Shown here one piece after another: positions 7,585 through 15,728 of a DNA stretch of 64,000 nucleotides. Origin of the DNA: Gammaproteobacteria bacterium. Lineage in GTDB: Bacteria; Pseudomonadota; Gammaproteobacteria; Steroidobacterales; Steroidobacteraceae. Location: the NCBI GenBank assembly GCA_017577615.1, contig PKRE01000003.1:62001-126000 (forward strand), read 5' to 3'. The notes under the pieces are model-generated. The model was given only the letters and a program-made list of their open reading frames with translations, searched no databases and had not been told where the DNA came from. Position numbers and translations under genes: made by a program. The stretch's first letter is position 1; each line of letters starts with the position of its first letter.

Positions 7585-8532
7585 ATGTATCGCCGCATCG
7601 TCCTCACTCTACTCATCTGCTTCAACGTTGAAGCAGCTCCGTTGCCGACTCACGATCAGAATCCCTTCCTGGCGGGTTTTGGATTACCTCGCCCCATCGC
7701 GCCTCACTTGCCTGCGCGCTCGGCATGGATGCTCGATCTGAACTGGAGCAGCATTGCACTCGAGCAAAGAAGTGGCAGCGAAGAGCTGATCGCGGATGCG
7801 GAAACGCGCGAGCTGAGGCTCACGTACACGCAGCGATTGAGTGAGCGATGGGCGCTTGCGCTGGAGCTGCCCTACAGGGAAACGAGCGGCGGCAGTCTCG
7901 ACAGCTTCATCGACAGCTGGCACGACATCTTCGGCTTGCCCGGAGGTGCACGCAGCATGCAACCACGTGACCGATTGCAGCTGTATTACGGGAGCGCAGG
8001 AAAAGCTTGGATCGAGCGAGCTCGACCGCGACGCGGACTTGCCGATGCTTCCCTGTCGGCGATCTATGCCCTCTTCGCTTCGCCGTCATCTGCCATCAGC
8101 GCCGCACTGCGAATCAAGCTACCAACCGGAACAGATCATTGGCTCAACAGCAGCGACGCCGTCGATGTCTCGGCCATCCTGGCTGCTGAACGCAAGCTCG
8201 GCGAGCGTTATCGACTCGAAGCACAGCTTGCAGCGACCCGACTCGGTGCTGGAGAGCTGCTACCGTGGTTGCAACGCGAGCTTGTCTGGAGCGGACGTGC
8301 CGGACTCACCGTGCGAGCGACGCGAGCGCTCGAGCTCGTGCTGCAGCTCGATGGACACACGCGTGTTTTCGACAGCGATCTCGAATTCTTCCGCGAAGCG
8401 CTCATCGCGACACTTGGCGGTCACTTGCATTTCGGAGAGGGCTGGACGTTCAGCGCTGGCGTCAGCGAGGACCTATTGGTGGAGCATTCGCCCGACGTCG
8501 TGTTTGTTCTGGCGCTGTCGCGTCGGTTGTAG
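7585..8532 (+). CDS. DUF3187 family outer-membrane protein
   Basis: The ATG at 7585 gives a 315-residue protein with a short signal peptide (RRIVLTLLICFNVEA). The DUF3187 signature follows: NPFLAGFGLPRP near the N-terminus, then ALELPYRETSGGSLDSFID and WHDIFGLPGGAR. The remainder is beta-rich (LYYGSAGKAWIERA, VVFVLALSRRL) and fits an outer-membrane barrel. The start at 7522 adds a non-signal extension and was rejected. It ends the rightward cassette and is followed after 18 bases by a full repeat element. DUF3187 proteins have no established function. I infer a role with the other barrels here only from position. Confidence 0.75.
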   Translation: MYRRIVLTLLICFNVEAAPLPTHDQNPFLAGFGLPRPIAPHLPARSAWMLDLNWSSIALEQRSGSEELIADAETRELRLTYTQRLSERWALALELPYRETSGGSLDSFIDSWHDIFGLPGGARSMQPRDRLQLYYGSAGKAWIERARPRRGLADASLSAIYALFASPSSAISAALRIKLPTGTDHWLNSSDAVDVSAILAAERKLGERYRLEAQLAATRLGAGELLPWLQRELVWSGRAGLTVRATRALELVLQLDGHTRVFDSDLEFFREALIATLGGHLHFGEGWTFSAGVSEDLLVEHSPDVVFVLALSRRL

Positions 8533-8550
8533 ATCGCAGGCCGCAGGCTT

Positions 8551-8801
8551 GCCCCCTCCCCGACCCTCCCCCGCAAGCGGGGGAGGGAGCCCTTGGTTGG
8601 ACTCGCCCGCAAGCGGGGGAGGGAGCCCTTGGTTGGACTCGCCCGCAAGCGGGGGACAGAGCCCTTGGTTGGACTCGCCCGCAAGCGAGGAGGTACGGGA
8701 GCGCGACTAAACGCGACTAAACGTGTTCCCTCTACCGCGTGCTGGAAACGCGGGGAGATTTGTCCCCTCCCCCGCTAAGCGGGGGAGGGCAGGGAGGGGG
8801 C
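8551..8801. repeat. Repeat array 2, bounded by two inverted full-length elements
   Basis: The left element (8551-8587) reads GCCCCCTCCC, then the CCCTCCCCCGC / GCGGGGGAGGG hairpin. The right element (8763-8801) is its inverse. Between them are near-identical 36-bp units (cgcccgcaagcgggggaggg, then agcccttggttggact) and degenerate material with ctaaacgcg motifs. The single GGGAGGGGG block of each end element faces outwards, toward the adjacent gene. The right element overlaps the 3' end of aguA, whose TAG stop (8775-8777) lies at the palindrome centre. Confidence 0.85.
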
Positions 8802-9887
8802 ACGCGGTACCTGCTGCGTGATGCAGTGAATATTGCCCCCGCCCAGGAGGATTTCGCGCGCCGGTATTCCGATCACACGGCGATCTGGGAACAAGCGCTC
8901 CAACGTCTCCAGCGCAATCGGATCGGTTTTGCCATCGAGCAGCGGCACGATGACAGCCGAGTTTGCGATGTAGAAATTGACGTACGAGGCGGCGAGACGT
9001 TCTCCTGGAATGCGCGACCTACCGTCTTCGACGGCATCGACACCACTGCATTCCTCGGCTGTTCGGAACAAGGGACCAGGCATTGGCAACTTGTGTATCT
9101 TGAGCCTGCGGCCCTTGGCATCGCGCGCATTCGTCAGGCGCTCGTAAGCGTCCCGCGAGACCTCGTACTGCGGATCGCTCTTGTCGTCAGTCCAGGTCAG
9201 CACGACTTCGCCCGGACACACGAAGCAGCAGAGATTGTCGACGTGCCCGCTCGTTTCGTCGTCCACCACGCCTCTGCCCAACCAAATCACCTTGGTGACA
9301 CCAAGATATTCGCAAAGCAGGTTTTCAATCTGTGCGCGATCCAGGTGTGGATTGCGGTTTGGATTGAGCAGGCATTCTTCGGTGGTAAGCAACGTGCCTT
9401 CGCCGTCGACGTGAATTGCACCACCCTCCAGCACGAGCGGCGCACGGTAGCGGTCGCAGCGCTCGATCTCGAGCACTTTGCGCGCAACCAGATCGTCCTG
9501 ATCCCAGGGAAAATACAACCCTCCGTTCAACCCTCCCCATGCATTGAAGATCCAGTCGACGCCACGGACCTCGCCGGCATCGTTCACCACGAACGTCGGT
9601 CCGACATCGCGCATCCACGCATCGTCGCTCGACAGCTCCACGACGCGAACCGCATCCGGGAGCATGGCGCGCGCATTCACGTACTGTTCGCGTGATACGC
9701 CAACCGTAACCGGCTCGGCGGTTGCAATGGCGTTGGCTACAGCCGCGAATGCCGCCTGGGCTGGTTTCGCGCCCATCCGCCAGTTGCTCGGTCGTTCCGG
9801 CCATAGCATCCAGCAACCTGCATGCGGTTCGAATTCGGCGGGCATGCGAAAGCCATCGCGGGCGGGTGTGGAGTTGAGCAGTGACAT
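8775..9887 (-). CDS. aguA: Agmatine deiminase
   Basis: The 370-residue protein belongs to the peptidyl-arginine/agmatine deiminase family, which converts agmatine to N-carbamoylputrescine and ammonia in polyamine synthesis or arginine breakdown. Family motifs are intact: RMPAEFEPHAGCWMLWPERP, LSSDDAWMRDVGPTFVVN, VLEGGAIHVDGEGT, GVVDDETSGHVDN and GGGNIHCITQQ, with the nucleophile Cys355. The length is normal. The last residues (RAPSLPSPA) are encoded by the repeat element at 8763-8801, so the C-terminus was fixed by repeat insertion. No aguB (carbamoylputrescine amidase) is adjacent. Inverted repeat elements lie on both sides (8763-8801 and 9915-9951). Confidence 0.92.
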   Translation of the reverse strand: MSLLNSTPARDGFRMPAEFEPHAGCWMLWPERPSNWRMGAKPAQAAFAAVANAIATAEPVTVGVSREQYVNARAMLPDAVRVVELSSDDAWMRDVGPTFVVNDAGEVRGVDWIFNAWGGLNGGLYFPWDQDDLVARKVLEIERCDRYRAPLVLEGGAIHVDGEGTLLTTEECLLNPNRNPHLDRAQIENLLCEYLGVTKVIWLGRGVVDDETSGHVDNLCCFVCPGEVVLTWTDDKSDPQYEVSRDAYERLTNARDAKGRRLKIHKLPMPGPLFRTAEECSGVDAVEDGRSRIPGERLAASYVNFYIANSAVIVPLLDGKTDPIALETLERLFPDRRVIGIPAREILLGGGNIHCITQQVPRAPSLPSPA

Positions 9888-9914
9888 GATGGGTTGCTGC
9901 CTTGAAAGCTTTGG

Positions 9915-10509
9915 GCCCCCTCCCCGGCCCTCCCCCGCAAGCGGGGGAGGGAGCGGTCTTGATCGGCCACTGCAAGCGGGGAGAAAGCATGTCTAACGCA
10001 CAATCCCCGCAGGGAGCATGTCTAACGCATAGTCCCAGGAAGCGGGGAAGGAGCATGCCTAACGCACAGCCCCCGCAAGCGGAAGGGAGCATGCCCAACG
10101 CACAGTCCCTGCAAGCGGAAAGGAGCATGTCTAATCGCGTCTCCCACACACGGAGAAGATATGCTCTCGCACTACACACTTCCCCAGCAGGGAAACGAGC
10201 GTTGGGTGACTCGTAACAGATCCACGGGCGACCGGCTACAGGTTCCGGCAGGACGAGTGCGACCCACGCCAGCTCTCAGCCCCTCGTCCCCAGCTCCAGC
10301 CCACAGCGGCTCCAGCCTCTAGTCCACGCCACCAGCCCACAAAGGCACGAACGCACGACTAGACACCCCCTTCCCGGGCCGGGCTAGACGTGCTTGCCCG
10401 ACGCGACTAGACGCGCTCCTGCCCGGGACGCGACTAGACGCGCTCCTTGCCCGGGACGCGACTAGACGTGCTCCCTCCCCCGCTTGCGGGGGAGGGTCAG
10501 GGAGGGGGC
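9915..10509. repeat. Repeat array 3 between aguA and the PaiB-like gene
   Basis: Full-length palindromic elements in inverted orientation bound the array at 9915-9951 and 10473-10509. Between them are degenerate units of about 36 bp containing GCAAGCGG and catgtctaacgcacag-type linkers (9960-10140). Next comes a heptad-like stretch (10278-10330, ccagctccagccc). Last are shorter units of 27-28 bp (10375-10470) with gcgactagacgcgctcc and a GCCCGGGAC core. The whole 9888-10510 interval has no gene I can support. The right element ends one base before the stop codon of the next gene. Confidence 0.8.
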
Positions 10510-10510
10510 G

Positions 10511-11143
10511 CTACCCGCCATCCTCCAACAACTGGATCATCTCGCCGTGTCGTGCCGCAGACTGGCTGCGCAGATCTGCTGCGATGTTCGCGCGATCGAT
10601 ACGCGAACGATTCTGCGAAACCTTCCACTTGCCGATCAATTTCTCGATCGTGATCTCGATGCCGACGATCGCCCTGATCAGCTTGCTCGTGAAATCAGCA
10701 GGCGCATCGTCGACATGCCAAGGCTCAGGACGACCTGACTCCTGTGTCGCGGTCAGCGCGTGCAGCTGCGCGAGGAGCCACTCGTGCTCGTGCACGACAC
10801 GCGCTTTACCGTAAGCATGGACGGTCACGTAGTTCCAAGTAGGAACGACCTTGCCGTCCCTACGCTTCGCTTCGTATACCGATGGGGAAACATACGCTTC
10901 CGGCCCTTGGAAGATCACGAGCACGTCGTTTGCTTGCTCGACTGCAGACCAAATCGGGTTGGCACGAGCAACGTGACATCGCAACCGTCCCCAAGGTGCC
11001 GGCTCGCTGTCCGTCACGAAAGGAACGTGGTTCGCATCCAGCCCCGCCGGCGTATTCGCGACCAGCACGCCCAGCGGATGCTTGCGCATGAAGGCATGCA
11101 TGACCTCGACCCGCGATTCGGCGAAATGCTGCGGCAGGTACAT
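10511..11143 (-). CDS. PaiB-like FMN-binding protein
   Basis: A 210-residue protein of the PaiB family (split-barrel, FMN-binding). It starts MYLPQHFAESRVEVMHAFMR and contains HPLGVLVANTPAGLDANHVPF, GRLRCHVARANPIW, DVLVIFQGPEAYVSPSVY and VVPTWNYVTVHAYGKARV, all typical. Family members were named as negative regulators of sporulation genes in Bacillus. In proteobacteria the role is undefined and may be flavin or heme related. It follows the zf-CHCC gene by 51 bases on the same strand and may be co-transcribed with glnE. The stop codon directly abuts a repeat element. Confidence 0.85.
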   Translation of the reverse strand: MYLPQHFAESRVEVMHAFMRKHPLGVLVANTPAGLDANHVPFVTDSEPAPWGRLRCHVARANPIWSAVEQANDVLVIFQGPEAYVSPSVYEAKRRDGKVVPTWNYVTVHAYGKARVVHEHEWLLAQLHALTATQESGRPEPWHVDDAPADFTSKLIRAIVGIEITIEKLIGKWKVSQNRSRIDRANIAADLRSQSAARHGEMIQLLEDGG

Positions 11144-11194
11144 GTGTCTCCTCGCGGACGAGTCAGCGCTGCACCATCCTCGGGGCGATGCGCT

Positions 11195-11395
11195 TTACCG
11201 GCTCAGTGTGTATTCGGCGCTGCAGTAAGGGCATTTCGCCCAGCCGGTCTTCTCGATGGGCAGATACACACGGGGGTGCGAGTTCCACAAGTGCATGCCC
11301 GGCATCGGGCACGACAGCGGCAGGTCCGCCGGAGTCACTGTGTAGTGGTTCTGAGCATTCGGCTGAATCAGCTTGTTCGGGTCTCGGGTTTCCAT
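11195..11395 (-). CDS. zf-CHCC zinc-finger protein
   Basis: The 66-residue product from the ATG at 11395 has the zf-CHCC pattern: Cys29 in LSCPMPGMHLWNSHPR, a histidine (His40 most likely), then Cys55 and Cys58 in WAKCPYCSAEYTL. This domain is related to the zinc site of the mitochondrial complex I subunit NDUFS6. The longer frame starting at 11422 adds an atypical N-terminus and was rejected. In many gammaproteobacteria such a gene lies near glnE and ilvE. Here it follows glnE by 43 bases and ilvE is absent. Its function is unknown. Confidence 0.8.
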   Translation of the reverse strand: METRDPNKLIQPNAQNHYTVTPADLPLSCPMPGMHLWNSHPRVYLPIEKTGWAKCPYCSAEYTLSR

Positions 11396-11438
11396 GGTCC
11401 ACATCAGCAGCAAACCAGACACGGGTTACCCGGGATTA

Positions 11439-14345
11439 TCACATGGAAGGCGTCGGCGCGCTTGGGGAGGCTGTGCCCATCTCCCGCTCCCAGATCTCGA
11501 TCACGCCGCGGCGCTCTTCCACGAACTCATCCGCTCCGACAACGTTGGTCCCCTCGTCCAGGGAGAGGCGGTGCAGGCGATGGCGGTACTTACGGTACGT
11601 GTCGATGAGGAAGTCCACCGTCGACTGCGGCACGAGATTGCCGGACGCCAGGCTCTCGAGCTGACGGATGTTGTCCGAGAACGTCACAATCTCCGGGTAG
11701 CGGTCCGCCCACTTCAGCATCCAGTACTGCACGAGAAACTCGATATCCGCGACGCCGCCGGGATCCTGTTTCAAGTCGAACTGTCCCCTCCTTGCCTTGG
11801 ACAAATTCTCGCGCATTCGGGCACGCATGTTGCGCACCTCCTCCTTGAGATCTTCGCGCCTGACGGCCTTGCGCAGCACTTCGATGCGAGCTGCCTCGAA
11901 TTCCTCGCACAGCCTGGCATCGCCTGCGATTGCGCGCGCACGCAAAAGCGATTGATGCTCCCAGGTCCATGCTTCGCGGAACTCGTACTCTTTGAACGCC
12001 GCAAGCGACTGCACCAGCAGGCCGCGGTTGCCGCCTGGGCGTAACCGGGTGTCGACTTCGTACAGCCGGCCCATTGCCGTGTGCACCGTCAATAGGTGCA
12101 CCAGTCGCTGACCAAGACGCTGGAAGAACACTGTGTTGTCTATGGGCTTTGACCCATCGGTACGGTGCCCCTGCCCACACGCATCGTGCAGGAAGACCAA
12201 GTCGAGATCCGAGCCGTAACCGAGCTCCAAGCCGCCGAGCTTCCCGTACGCCACGACGATCATCGCCGGCGTTCTGGTCGTGCCGTCCGCGTCCGTGCAG
12301 CGTGGCACGCCGTGCCGTTCCGTGATCTGTGCCCAAGCGAGCGCGAGCGCTTCCTGTACGATCAGCTCGGCAATGTCGGTGAGCCTGTCGCTCACCTTCA
12401 TGAGCGGCAGGCCACTGATCAGATCTGCAATGGCCACTCGAAAGACCGCTGCGCTCTTGAACTGGCACAACATCTCCACTTGCCGCTCCGGATCCTCCGC
12501 CTGCATCTGCGCACGACACGCGGCGAGATCGGCGGCGAACTGCTCCCTGCTCGGCTCTTGCTCTATCACTCGCTCGTCGATGAGCTCATCCAAGAGAAGC
12601 GGTCTGGTGGCGATCTGGTCGGTCAGAAACTGGCTCTGCGCGCACAATTGCACGAGGCGTCTCAGCGCTGCCGAGTTTTCGTTCAAGAGCGCCAAGTACG
12701 CGGTACGTCCGCCGATGCTTTCGAGAATGTTGAGCACTCTCGTCAATGTGATGGGCGGAGCGTCCGTGCGCGCAACGAGCGGCAACAGCTTCGGGAAGAG
12801 CTCACGCAACCGACGGCGACCGGTTTCATCCTGACGCCGGTAATAGGCGCTCGCAGCCAGCACCTCGAAGCGTTCAGCGACTTCGCTCGGGGCGGCAAAC
12901 CCGAGCACTCGCAGGGCTTGCTCGAGGTCCTCCCGCGGCGCCTCCACATCGAACGTTGCGGTCTGCCGGGCGAACTCATCGGCCCCCGCCACCGGACCGA
13001 AGACCGTCTGCGCGAAGTGATGCGCGACCCGCCCCCGGTGATGCCTCAGCTCGCGCTCGAGCTCGCTCCAATCGGCATAGCCCATCGAGTATGCGAGCCG
13101 GGCGCGGCCCTCCGCATCGTGCGGCAGCTCGTGCGTTTGCTCGTCGTTCCATTGCTGCAGGCGATTCTCGACGGTTCTCAAAAAACGATAGGCGGCATCC
13201 AGCTCCACCACCGCCTCGTTCCGCAGCAGCCGCGGCCCAACGAGAAGCGGCAACACCTCACGCAACGCTCGCGATTGCAGGCGCTTGTCGCTGCCGCCAC
13301 GTATCAATTGAAAGGCCTGAGCGATGAACTCGATCTCACGAATACCGCCCGGTCCGAGCTTGATGTTGTCGCGCAGCTCGCGGCGCTGCACCTCGCGCTC
13401 GATCATCGCCTTCATGTCGCGCAGCGCTTCGAACACGCCGAAATCGAGGTAGCGGCGATAAACGAATGGCCGGATGACCTCGTCGTAGAGTGAAGCGAAC
13501 TGACTTCTGGCGGTCAGCGGCCGTGCTTTGATGTATGCGTAGCGTTCCCAGTCGCGACCGTGCTGCTGAAGATAGTGCTCGAAGGCCGCGAAGCTGAGTG
13601 CGATGCGCCCGCTGTCCCCGAACGGTCTCAAGCGCAGATCCACTCGATACACGAAGCCTTCCACGGTGCGTGTTGCGAGCAGTTGCACGAGCTTCTGCGC
13701 AACACGCAGGAAGAATTCGGCATTGTCGACCTTGCGCGCGCCGTCCGTTTCGCCTTCTTCCGGGTAGAGAAAGATGAGATCGATATCCGATGAGTAATTG
13801 AGCTCCCCGCCGCCCAGCTTTCCCATCGCAAGAATCATGAGCGGCTGCGGCGCTGACGATTCCTCCCCTCGCGGCGTGCCGTACTTGCGCACACAAGCTG
13901 CGTACGCGTATCGATAAGCGTGGCGGATGCACGCGTCCGCTAAGGCAGAGAGGTCGTGCAGCGTCTCGTCCAGCCCTGCCCATCCTGCGACATCCCGCCA
14001 TGCAATGCGAACCGCGTGCCTGCGACGGAAGCGGCGCAACTGCGCCATCACTTCCTGTTCCTCTTGAGCGAAGACGTGCTGCGCCAAGTCCTGCTCGAGC
14101 CACTCGGCATCGGCCTGCTCGAGCAACCGCCCTTCCGATGTGAGCTGCCTCAGGAGATGCGGATCACGCAGGCACGAACGCGCGACATACTCGCTGCAGG
14201 CCCACACGCGCGGCAGGGAGGACTCGATCCGTGGATCGCCCAAGACCTCTTCCCACACCGAGGGATCCGTTTCCTGCGCGGCCACGAGGCGCTCCTTCGC
14301 GCGAGCGGTTAACGCTGCCTCGCTGGGCGATGCTGAGGGTCTCAT
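11439..14345 (-). CDS. glnE: Bifunctional glutamine synthetase adenylyltransferase/deadenylase
   Basis: The 968-residue protein has the GlnE layout of two nucleotidyltransferase domains. The N-terminal deadenylylase domain carries GKLGGGELNYSSDIDLIFLY, and the C-terminal adenylylase domain carries YGKLGGLELGYGSDLDLVFL. Each is followed by its helical PII-response region (LRLRPFGDSGRIALSF and TRLRPGGNRGLLVQS). It controls glutamine synthetase by adding and removing AMP on a tyrosine in response to nitrogen status. The length is normal and no damage is visible. It is the first gene of a leftward group with the zf-CHCC and PaiB-like genes. Confidence 0.95.
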   Translation of the reverse strand: MRPSASPSEAALTARAKERLVAAQETDPSVWEEVLGDPRIESSLPRVWACSEYVARSCLRDPHLLRQLTSEGRLLEQADAEWLEQDLAQHVFAQEEQEVMAQLRRFRRRHAVRIAWRDVAGWAGLDETLHDLSALADACIRHAYRYAYAACVRKYGTPRGEESSAPQPLMILAMGKLGGGELNYSSDIDLIFLYPEEGETDGARKVDNAEFFLRVAQKLVQLLATRTVEGFVYRVDLRLRPFGDSGRIALSFAAFEHYLQQHGRDWERYAYIKARPLTARSQFASLYDEVIRPFVYRRYLDFGVFEALRDMKAMIEREVQRRELRDNIKLGPGGIREIEFIAQAFQLIRGGSDKRLQSRALREVLPLLVGPRLLRNEAVVELDAAYRFLRTVENRLQQWNDEQTHELPHDAEGRARLAYSMGYADWSELERELRHHRGRVAHHFAQTVFGPVAGADEFARQTATFDVEAPREDLEQALRVLGFAAPSEVAERFEVLAASAYYRRQDETGRRRLRELFPKLLPLVARTDAPPITLTRVLNILESIGGRTAYLALLNENSAALRRLVQLCAQSQFLTDQIATRPLLLDELIDERVIEQEPSREQFAADLAACRAQMQAEDPERQVEMLCQFKSAAVFRVAIADLISGLPLMKVSDRLTDIAELIVQEALALAWAQITERHGVPRCTDADGTTRTPAMIVVAYGKLGGLELGYGSDLDLVFLHDACGQGHRTDGSKPIDNTVFFQRLGQRLVHLLTVHTAMGRLYEVDTRLRPGGNRGLLVQSLAAFKEYEFREAWTWEHQSLLRARAIAGDARLCEEFEAARIEVLRKAVRREDLKEEVRNMRARMRENLSKARRGQFDLKQDPGGVADIEFLVQYWMLKWADRYPEIVTFSDNIRQLESLASGNLVPQSTVDFLIDTYRKYRHRLHRLSLDEGTNVVGADEFVEERRGVIEIWEREMGTASPSAPTPSM

Positions 14346-14395
14346 AGGAAGTGCAGTTTATATGAGGCTGTAGGTCGTAGACTGTAGGCTGTGGT

Positions 14396-14419
14396 GTGGC
14401 GCGTGGATGCACGCGCCAC
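14396..14419. other. 10-bp perfect hairpin in the glnE / protease-like divergent gap
   Basis: GTGGCGCGTG (14396-14405) and CACGCGCCAC (14410-14419) form a perfect stem with a GATG loop. The 261-bp gap 14346-14606 also holds heptad repeats on both sides: gtaggctgtgg-type at 14368-14392 and cattccctattccccattcc at 14424-14455. There is no U-run, so it is not a canonical terminator. It lies between divergent genes and could be a regulatory or repeat-derived structure. No gene is visible in the gap. Confidence 0.45.
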
Positions 14420-14606
14420 CCCGCATTCCCTATTCCCCATTCCCTATCCCATTTCGCCCGTCCGACACCCCGCCCTTTCCCGGGGAAAGGGTTACGGCTA
14501 CAGGCTCTTTCAGTGTCCACCCTAAAGCGTACATGTCGGATACGTGCAAACTAGCACCCCGTGGTGTGGTGTGCGCACCGGCTATCCACGCGGAGGTGTG
14601 ACGTCG

Positions 14607-15533
14607 ATGATGAGACCCCAGCGCCGCGCGACTCCTGTTCAGGTCAAGGCTGCCGCGTACGGTGAACGTGCGTGGCCGCGCATCTGGCTATGGCTGTGCA
14701 GTGGGCTCGTCGCCGGTGCCCTGCTGTTGCTCAACTGGCGGGCAGACGCAGGCACCGCACTCTGCGAGACGGGCAGATGCTCGACGGGAACCCACGAGCA
14801 ACCGATGCGCTATTCGCGCCTTGCCACCGCGTTGCCAGGCAGCCCATTTGCGCGCGCGTCGCACGAGAGCGAGCTATCCGAGCAAGAGTTCTCGTCGTTC
14901 AGCGGCGTGGGCATGATCGTCTGCACCGTTGATGGTGTCAGTCGCTCCTCCACCGCCTTTCTCGTTGGTGCCTTTGACATCGCGGTGACGGTCGCGCATA
15001 CGTTCGAGAGCCGTTCCGGTAAGCCTGCGAGTTGCGTGTACAACAGCACGGACATGATGGGACAAATCCGCGAGCGCATCCCCGTCGCTTACGTCAAGTC
15101 CCAATGGGACATGGAACCCGGAGCGGCCGGTGAGCCAACCAAAGACTTGGCGGTTGTGCGACTAGCGCAACCTTCCCGCTTCGCTCACCGTACGATGCCG
15201 CTTGGGCGCTTCTCGGGCGACGGCAGGCGAGTCGTCATGGTTGGATTCAAGGAGCTGAGCCACTCCGACACGTTCAAGCAAAAAAAGCACGGCAGCGTGT
15301 ACGACTTCCTCGGCACTCACACCGGTGTACGTGGCGCATTCGCGCACGACATGGATTCACAGCACATTACTCCCGGCGCACCCGTCATCGACGAGCGCAC
15401 CGGCATCATCATCGGCATTCACACGCGACTCGGCCAGCGCAGCAATACCATGATCACGATGAACGACTGGCTCGAAGCAACGATCCGCGCCGAGCTGCAA
15501 CGAGAAACGCAAGAGGCTGCGCGGGCGAATTGA
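14607..15533 (+). CDS. Membrane-anchored trypsin-fold protein lacking the catalytic serine
   Basis: The ATG at 14607 with GGAGG upstream gives 308 residues. A hydrophobic segment near the N-terminus (IWLWLCSGLVAGALLLLNW) is either an uncleaved anchor or a signal peptide. The rest looks like a chymotrypsin-fold protease. GVGMIVCTVDGVSRSSTAFLV leads to VTVAHTF with His131, and TKDLAVVRLAQP gives Asp180. At the expected GxSGxP site the protein reads ITPGAPVID, placing Pro256 where the serine should be. It is therefore probably a pseudoprotease or needs another nucleophile. Upstream and downstream are heptad repeats, and it has no obvious operon partner. Confidence 0.65.
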   Translation: MMRPQRRATPVQVKAAAYGERAWPRIWLWLCSGLVAGALLLLNWRADAGTALCETGRCSTGTHEQPMRYSRLATALPGSPFARASHESELSEQEFSSFSGVGMIVCTVDGVSRSSTAFLVGAFDIAVTVAHTFESRSGKPASCVYNSTDMMGQIRERIPVAYVKSQWDMEPGAAGEPTKDLAVVRLAQPSRFAHRTMPLGRFSGDGRRVVMVGFKELSHSDTFKQKKHGSVYDFLGTHTGVRGAFAHDMDSQHITPGAPVIDERTGIIIGIHTRLGQRSNTMITMNDWLEATIRAELQRETQEAARAN

Positions 15534-15700
15534 GGTTGGGTTTGGCGTCCCCGCTTCGCGAGGGAGGGAACAAGACTCCGCGCTACACGCTACCACATAG
15601 CCCCAGCCTCCGGTCTCCAGCCCCCGCCTCCAGCCCATAGTGAACGGCGCACCAACGGGATTGGGGATAGGTATGGAGAATCAAGAGGCGACGCACCCAT

Positions 15701-15728
15701 CCTACAGCCTACAGCCTACAGCCTACGG
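15701..15728. repeat. Heptad repeats CCTACAG (four units)
   Basis: Three perfect CCTACAG units and one CCTACGG lie in direct succession. They overlap the 3' end of apbE, whose stop is at 15709-15711 on the minus strand. Similar 7-bp-periodic runs of other sequence lie in the same gap at 15600-15640 (ctccagc type) and 15656-15675 (gggattggggatagg). Confidence 0.75.
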
